Part shown: positions 57,459 through 64,000 of the stretch, in pieces
How the letters are laid out: each line of letters begins with the position of its first letter
How positions within the stretch are numbered: position 1 is the stretch's first letter
Source of the DNA: Acanthopleura granulata
Taxonomy: Eukaryota; Mollusca; Polyplacophora; Chitonida; Chitonidae
Direction of reading: 5' to 3'
Length of the DNA stretch: 64,000 nt
Assembly: GCA_016165875.1 (NCBI GenBank)
Contig: JABBOT010000009.1
Span: 11,414,477 to 11,478,476, forward strand
The notes under the pieces: model-generated
What the model saw: only the letters and a program-made list of their open reading frames with translations
Told to the model about the DNA's origin: nothing
The model's database searches: none
Position numbers and translations under genes: made by a program

Positions 57459-60079
57459 TTCGAGGCTAATTGGCTACTATTGATTCTGAAATCGATGTGA
57501 TATAGTAGGAAGCGTGATGTAGCTGTTTCTCACATGTACAAGCCGTAATTACTCCACGTTGCATTTCACGTGTGTAAACACAGCTCGACAGAAAATCTAC
57601 GTTTTGGACATCACAATGCATTTATCACCTGCGCTACTTTCGAACTTTGCAGAAATATAAAGTAATATGTCGTATTACGGGATATTTTCCACTTCGGGAT
57701 CGGTTTCCGCAAATATATTAGCATATGGAGGTTGACTGCTTACAAGAAGGGTTAGAGTTTAAATGGTAATCAAGCGCAAGTATGGGATTCCAATGTATAG
57801 CAGCGAGTATGTACACTTAGGTGCATGAGAGGCAAATCATAGACTGGGACAGGAGTTGGTGAGCAATCACGACAGCTGAACAGGCGGTGTTTCCGTCAGA
57901 TGGTGAGCGCTACCTCCTGATCATTTCCTTGTGCAGTTGAACGATGATCTATGTCCTGATTGGTGAGTTCAGTAGGTAAATTCTTTGCCTAATATTATAG
58001 ACACGCGAAAGGTTTACTGAAGCGGGTTTTATAAAACCTTCGAATAACTCGAAGGATAAAGACGGGGTGAGTTTAACCAATGCATACAGGGACGACAGTG
58101 ACAATGTTATTTATTGCTCACACATCACATCTGATGAATGACCGCTACCAGACCTTTTGATTTCGTCTAATGTGTACTCTCGCTAGATGACGTAAACTGT
58201 CCTTCTTCAAAACTGCATATTACATGCATGCCCTTTGCATTTTTCCGAGTCGGACAGTGATTACATATTGGTGCAGCTGCTGATGCAGCACTAGATCTCT
58301 GACATGTAGTGTTCTGATATCTTATAGTTACTCTTCAGGCTCAGTCGTCAATTTATTGATTGTCAGGACGCCATTATAGATTTACACAGAATGTCTTTCA
58401 GCATGCAGAGATCCGCGCTAACTGTACATCATCAAAAGTGCTCTGTATATGCTCTATATATTGACAAGAATAGTAAGAATAAAACCCCTAATTGAGGTAT
58501 ATTGACAAGAAGCTGGATTCCACAAGTAACGTGTGACCATTTGCCAACTATCACACTGTCATGGTTACTCTGGTTCTACACTGTATGCTGTAGGGACCTC
58601 GATTGCCAAGGACGTTAGCGCGCTATAATACAACGTAATTCGATCGCTGTATGTTCAAACCCAGCTCATGCTGGCTTCCTCTCCGGCCATATATAGAAAG
58701 GTCCGCCAGCAAACTGCGGATGGTCGTGGGTTACCTCCGAGCTCTGCCCGGTTTACTCCCACTATAATTCTGGCCCGCCGTCGTATAAGTGAAATATTTC
58801 TGAGTATGCCGTAAAACACCAATAAAATAAAAAATATATTCTGTAGTTTTTTGTATTTCTTCCACTAGGTCATCGATAGAGCGATAAATAAATAAACTCG
58901 AGTTGGCTATTTTTATATTCATATATATATAACCTGAAATAAGGAGTAGAGCTAATGTTAGATGTGGGTAAGTGTTGATGGCCTTGGACCAGTTCAGGAG
59001 GATGACTTCCTTCTATGTTCGGGGCCATGTATAAGACGTACAATTCTGTCAACACAATTTGAATGATGCTGGGAAAGCTTCAAGATATTTGTACCCCATA
59101 AACAACACGTTTATATGCATGTATATTATAATGTGGAAATAGAGCTAATTTACATTCTCAACCCCTTTAAATAATCAATCTGTTTTAGCTACTGACAACC
59201 TCAGTCATTTATTTTGTATCGGAGTCTGATGATTCCGGTCCGGGCTTCGCAATCATAGCATTTCTCTGAAATTTGTACCGACAATAGCCTATTTGGAATA
59301 CGTAATAGTGTTGTAGGTATTGGTAAATTGCATGTCAGAAGCACGTTCGTCGTGGATTATTGATGCTGTAGGGGTGCCTATTATATGTTAATGTTGCCCA
59401 ACCGGCCACTAGCAGCTAGTCACACTTCGTAAATAGGCTATAGCTCAGTCGGATGGCTTTTACCATACTAGGATAGGAGCCCCCATTTGGAATGATGTCG
59501 TCCCAAATGCGCTTATCTTGCAGCTGTTTGTAAACACAGGAACGTGAATCCTTATATCAGCTCTGCTTCCAGCTTGATTTAGAAGCTAAAGGATCGCTTC
59601 ATAAGCCTGGGTGTAGTGCCTCGTAATATATGTATTCACACTGTTAACGCAACCCCACATTCACTGGTCATAAATCTCACACGTGTAATGAAGTACAGTT
59701 AATACCTCGTATATGGTAACCCTATTGATTTATAGATGTTTCTCTCAAGAATAGCTTCCTGGTCACTGAAGATCGTTTTTTAAAAGTCAGTTCACTATAG
59801 AGTACAAGAAAGTTCTGTTGTGATGTGGCATGTTCTAACACGGGTTTATCGAATTTATGAGCACACGAACAAGAAAAGCGCTACCTTCATGTGGAGTCAG
59901 TAGTGGAATACCTGGAAAATATACTGTTTGTGTCGCACCGGGAAGCAAAACCTTGCACTGCGATGGTGCAGTCAGAGTTCTCGATTGCAAGACATTGTTC
60001 ATGTCGAGACGGAGGTGTTCAGTGACCTTAGTCCTTATGTTTAGAGCTAAGTAAATCAAGTTTTGGTAACTAATGTCTT
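57459..60079. other. Intergenic, no confident gene
   Basis: Holds the 58.5-kb copy of the 9-kb dispersed repeat and a SINE-A. A plus-strand ATG frame at 59857-60054 is Arg/Lys/Cys-rich and unrecognised. Confidence 0.4.
58591..58835 (+). mobile_element. SINE-A, near full length
   Basis: Head GGGACCTCGATTGCCAAGGA, B box TGTTCAAACCCAGC, body GCAAACTGCGGATGGTCGTG, tail GCCGTAAAACACCAATAAAA. A boxes are decayed. Confidence 0.85.
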
Positions 60080-60265
60080 ATTGACTCCTTCTCTTTGTAT
60101 GAATCCTTCCCAGTTCTTTGTATTTTATATACTTTCTTACTTCTTTGATGTTTTGTGTTATCTGTAGTTCTTGGAAACGGGCATTCAAATATTGATCCAG
60201 AACGCCCATTTTGACTGACGGCTGGTTTACGAATGTGGGTTTCGATGTGTAGGTTAAGTCGTATG
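60080..60265 (+). repeat. Dispersed repeat copy upstream of the proline-rich gene
   Basis: Second copy of the 49611 repeat, ending about 265 bp before the proposed start codon. No coding potential. Confidence 0.65.
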
Positions 60266-60273
60266 TCAACTAG

Positions 60274-60504
60274 ATAACGTCCATTTCGAAAAAGGGAAGC
60301 GAAAAGAAAAGAAAAGACTTGACCAAGTTTCTCGTGGAAGTGGACCCTGATGTACAGACATCACCACAGCTTGATGAGCACAAGAAACATTTGCAGTTGT
60401 TGAAACCAACACGTGTGTATGGCTTCTCCACAATTCGGGCAAACTTGTTTAATTTTAATCTCTACTTCGTGTTTTCCAGAAACCCGTTGAATCCACTATC
60501 CTGA
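60274..60504 (+). other. Open stretch upstream of the proline-rich gene, possible 5' leader exon
   Basis: Open for 76 codons without an ATG; the middle is protein-like (VEVDPDVQTSPQLDEHKKHL). A good acceptor TGTTTTCCAG/AAACCC at 60480 precedes the proposed start exon, so the 5' UTR is probably spliced. The upstream donor is unclear (CAC/GTGTGT near 60412 is weak). Could be a leader exon, the end of another gene (KPVESTILKTTVAKQR then stop), or chance. Confidence 0.25.
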
Positions 60505-60529
60505 AAACGACAGTGGCCAAGCAGCGATA

Positions 60530-63111
60530 ATGAAGGAGGTCACTTATGGATGGTACCCGTCAGCAAAAGACGTCTACCGAAATGCCGCTCGATACCACAA
60601 CAATCCCTACGGTAAAATTATCATTGTCTCATATAGGGGTCCGTCCCAATGTCTGAGCACTAAGTTTTTTTCCATGTTATTACCAACAAACCCACAAAGA
60701 AAGGGCTTTCCAAATAGATAAACATAAAACCTATCTCCTACACAGCGAGTTAACAAGTCACTGAAGAATCCATCAGTTTTATCTGGTATGATTAGGTGCA
60801 ATCAGGAAGCTGAGGACATTTCATTACATATTTGTAGTACCAATTGTACTAATGTAGTACAGTGACTCAGAAGCCTCTTACCAGTGCGACCGCCTCGATG
60901 GTCTAGTGGTTAGAGTGTCCTCCTGGAGATCCAGGTTCAAGCCCGGGTCCGGTCACACCAAAGACTTTCAAATGGTATTTGATGTTGCCTCGCTTGGCGC
61001 TCAGCATTGAGATGTTAGAGCAAGGAAACAGGGCTGGTCGACCCAGTGTGACTGGGTGGGGTGTCATATCTAGTGTCTTTTACATGGTGTTCCAGTGGCG
61101 GTGGCATGTTTATTCCCTGCAATTCGTAAGATCGCAACGTAAAAACATAAAAATTAATAGCAATAAAGAAGGTTGGAATTGACGAAATTCTCATTTCTTC
61201 TTTTCAGAGCTGGAATGCATGTACCGTTTTCAGAATTCCAAGTACCACAGCGGTCAAGTAACTCCGCCTCACCCCACCATATCGATAGGGTTAAAGGACC
61301 CACCTGGGCCAGATGTCAGGTACACACCCACGCCCCCTAGGAGGGTCCAAAGTGCCACCAGACATCGGGGGCACGTCGACTTGGAGCAAGGGTCCCCCTG
61401 TTTGGTCATTAAACCCGTGCCTAGAGTCAAAGCCAACCATATCCCAACCCCCAAAGAGGTCTGGGATAAGCCCACCAAGACAGAAGCTACTCCGATCACA
61501 GTTAAACCAGAGAAAATCCACCAGCCCCAGGGGGTGAAGTATCCGAAGTTCTTCTGGCCTCCCCCGAGGTACGACTCAGCAGAAGAGCTGAGGCAGTGCT
61601 TGTTGACCCCTGAGGATCCCCCGAGTCAACCCGTGCCTCACCGGGTTAGTTTTAGGAGCCCTCTCGTCTCTAGGCGATCCTATCGCATCAAGAGTGCTCC
61701 ACCGACCCACTCCCAGCCCACAGTTCTGGCCCCGACACCGTGGGTGCCTCGACAACGGCCCGTTCAGTCTGCGCGGCCTCATCCATCTAAGCCAAGAAGA
61801 TCTCTTCCCGAGCGCCCACAAACCTCACCGGCAGTGAAGACGACGTCTTTAGCTCCCGCTCCCAAACGAGACACTCGCTCTGCCCAGCCTGGAGTCACCT
61901 GCACACCCGAGTCTGGGCTTATCCGCGCAGAGGCTGTGGACAGTCGACCCCCAAACCCCACCCCTAACATCGCCGACCTTTCCCTGGAGGACCCCGAGGT
62001 GGAGAGTGACTGGGAGGATGAGGCTGATACCTCAAAGGACGAGTATGACGAGGCCTTGGAGAAGTACGGATGGAGAGCCGAAGTACATGGTGATCCGTAC
62101 GGCCTCAAGTGAGTTAAAACTTTCAGCCTAAAACTCTATGTGTTAAGCTCGGCATATATACCACTCGAATACCATAAAGGGGCGTTCCAAGTCGATAATT
62201 ACAAGACCCATTTCCGAAACAGCATATAACCCTAGTTTCCAAAGGAATATGTGAGGGATAATATATGATTTAAACATAAAGCTGGTCACATGTAAGAGAG
62301 GAGCGGTCCACATTCTAGGTATGACATTCAATTCAAATTTCGAATTCTTATTCATTGGTTTCTGAGTTATGCCTTGAATATATCTGTTTGTAAAAGCCTC
62401 ATGTTGACGTAGAAAACACGGATCCTTATACATCCCCCTTACACGGGCCATTTCAATGCTGAAAGAAAATATTTGAAACGTATTTTAGACTTCCTTTTTT
62501 ACTATTTTCTAACGTTGAAAACGTCAAGGCGAAATTGCTACAATTTAAACAGTTGTGAAGTTCGAAATTTTTGGATGAAAATTTTAATTTATGATGCATA
62601 ATTTATGTCCAAAGAAGCTCAAGACTATTTACGATTTGTGATGTCGACTCATGGGATGAAAAGAGGAAGAGCTCCATTTCGTAGGCCGGTGTCAGTTGTA
62701 GAATCAGTAGCTCAGCCGTAGAAACACAACGTGTGGGCCCGTGATAAGTTTTATGTTAACATAAAGGATATGTTAAGATATGTTTAAAGCTTTGTAAAAT
62801 CGATATCTTATATCAAGTCTCAATCCACCTTAGGAGATTCTTTGCAGAGATGTTGGTGAAAGAAATTTCTCTTTGAGATTTTATAATCGCTTCAATATTT
62901 TATATCTGCAGGAAAAGGAGTAAGCGTCTAACTTATACAATCACGTGCGATGAACCCATCATTCCCCCAGAGCCCCCTGGCGGCCACATGGAGAATTGGC
63001 AAACATTTTTCCTGAACACCATACCGTCTAGGCCGGCCACCTACACCATTCACAAAGAATGGATGTCAGAAGTAATCCACGCAAAGCGAATGGAACTTCA
63101 AAAGAAACAAG
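60530..63111 (+). CDS. Unrecognised proline-rich protein, 5' part (3 exons, continues past window)
   Basis: Exons 60530-60611, 61208-62108 and 62912-63111 join with GT/AG borders and matching phases (1, 2, then open at phase 1), giving 394 codons so far. The ATG at 60530 has A at -3, and an in-frame TGA lies upstream at 60488, so this start is favoured. Residues 1-45 are aromatic and charged (VTYGWYPSAKDVYRNAARY). Exon 2 encodes about 300 residues, G+C-rich, very rich in Pro, Ser, Thr and Arg, with at least four short basic-x-SA motifs (RVQSA, RIKSA, PVQSA, DTRSA) and an acidic stretch (ESDWEDEADTSKDEYDEA). Exon 3 looks folded (GGHMENWQTFFL, then HKEWMSEVIHAKRMELQKK). I do not recognise the family. 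Repeated SA motifs in disordered basic proteins are sometimes seen in ciliary or microtubule proteins, but that is only a guess. No further exon is visible before the window ends. Confidence 0.75.
60885..61105 (+). mobile_element. SINE-B with intact head, in an intron of the proline-rich gene
   Basis: Head CTCGATGGTCTAGTGGTTAG and B box GGTTCAAGCCC are the best preserved of this family, followed by CTCGCTTGGCGCTCAGCATT and CATGGTGTTCCAGTGGCGG. The 3' part is missing. The head resembles tRNA-Glu/Asp but cannot fold as a complete tRNA. Confidence 0.85.
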
Positions 63112-63605
63112 GTGTAAACTTTAATTTTAAGAAGTATGCATTCGCTTACTAGGAATGATCGAAACACCTTTCCCAAGAAATTCAATTGTAGGCCTACATT
63201 TCGTTGCTATTATTTCGCCATATACTTGCGCCTAAACGTCGGATTTAGTCCAAGAAATATCTCTTTAGCTTCTCAACGGTTGGTCGAACGAATTGAGATC
63301 TCTCTCTCTCCTGGGAATTCTCACTGAGAACGAACTAAGAGGCCTGTGTCAGTTGATCTGTGTTTTTCTTTGCGGCTCCTCGTTTGCTCTGCTCTAATAA
63401 AATACTGGAAGAATGTGTAAATCTTTACGAAGCGAATTTTACTGGGGAACTCTGTTTCCTTGGCACCGGTACGTCTGGAAGTTTTTAGCCCTTTAATACA
63501 ACTTGTTGCAACACTTATATCTGGCTGAGGCAACGTTAACCTATATCTAGAACATCTACATGTAAATATCCTTGAATCTCCATGTGCTATAATACGCGAG
63601 TGTAG

Positions 63606-63832
63606 TGTACGGTAAGAAGTATGCCGCCTGCGAATCTGTTGTACGGTAAGAAGCACGCTGCCTGCGAATGCACTGTACGGTAAGTAGCATGCTGTCTGCA
63701 AATGAACTGCATGGCAAGAAGTATGCTGCCCCCGAATGTACTATTCGCGAAGAAGCATGCTGCCTGCGAATGTACTGTACGGTAAGAATTATCTGCCTCC
63801 GAATGTACTGTAAGAAGTAAGTCATGTGTCTT
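63606..63832. repeat. 34-bp tandem repeat, about 6-7 units
   Basis: Unit TGTACGGTAAGAAGCATGCT followed by GCCTGCGAATGCAC; starts at 63606, 63640 and 63674 are exactly 34 bp apart, and later copies are degenerate. Most units carry GGTAAG, a donor-like hexamer on the plus strand. It lies in the intron after exon 3 of the proline-rich gene. Confidence 0.9.
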
Positions 63833-64000
63833 TTCTCTATCAATGAAAATAACTGTAACCCATGGAAGAGAACAAAGAGTTGCCTCCCTTGACTGATATG
63901 GCACGTGGATAGATGGTTGTTAAACAGAATTTGAGTCATAAAACAACGATTTGCTTTGGAAGGAGTCTTAAGTCTTCGTGGTAAGACATATTCTAGGGCC

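Noticed and set aside
60888..60960. tRNA gene
   Set aside because: A and B boxes are present but the cloverleaf does not close and the SINE-B body follows directly.
61269..62108. Minus-strand open frames of 76-109 aa
   Set aside because: Shadows of the G+C-rich exon 2 of the proline-rich gene, which has consistent splice phases on the plus strand.
1..64000. A new multi-gene system (defence cluster, biosynthetic cluster, operon)
   Set aside because: Only three separate eukaryotic genes can be supported, two of them housekeeping-type and known; nothing groups them into a pathway cassette.

Overview
This window is nuclear DNA from an animal. It has short exons bounded by GT/AG introns, A+T-rich intergenic DNA, many tRNA-derived SINE copies, palindromic MITE-like elements and minisatellites. 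Protein similarity and the SINE types (a family ending in a TACGCCGTACTCAAGAATA-like core plus (AAAT)n tail) suggest a lophotrochozoan, most likely a mollusc; this is inference, because no species-level marker is visible.

Three spliced genes can be built by hand with matching splice phases. (1) POLD4, the smallest DNA polymerase delta subunit, on the minus strand (28712 down to 25726; four exons, 118 aa, last exon less certain). (2) TBL2, an ER-anchored WD40 protein, on the plus strand (29143 to 47180; twelve exons, 452 aa, close to the 447 aa of human TBL2). The two start codons face away from each other and are only 430 bp apart, so they probably share a bidirectional promoter. (3) An unrecognised, proline-rich, mostly disordered protein gene on the plus strand (from 60530; three exons, 394 codons seen), which runs off the right end.

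Layout. 1-24 kb: mostly non-coding, with repeats, one GC-rich island at 5.69-6.15 kb with a possible minus-strand first exon beside it, and several satellite-like arrays (39, 48 and 49 bp units). 24.3-28.7 kb: POLD4 and its 3' flank, with few repeats. 28.7-29.1 kb: shared promoter. 29.1-47.4 kb: TBL2, whose introns hold a 2.8 kb 32-bp minisatellite, a 20-bp minisatellite, a large foldback element, other inverted repeats, SINEs, and a possible alternative or nested terminal exon with its own poly(A) signal. 47.4-60.5 kb: repeat-rich intergenic DNA with one weak small-ORF candidate. 60.5-64 kb: the 5' part of the proline-rich gene, then a 34-bp tandem repeat.

I see no operon, phage, CRISPR or multi-gene cassette. 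The most unusual items are the indel-free 32-bp array with a 288-bp higher-order duplication, the 570-bp foldback next to a TBL2 exon, the alternating inverted repeats in TBL2 intron 1, the orphan terminal exon at 32910, and the unrecognised gene at the right end.
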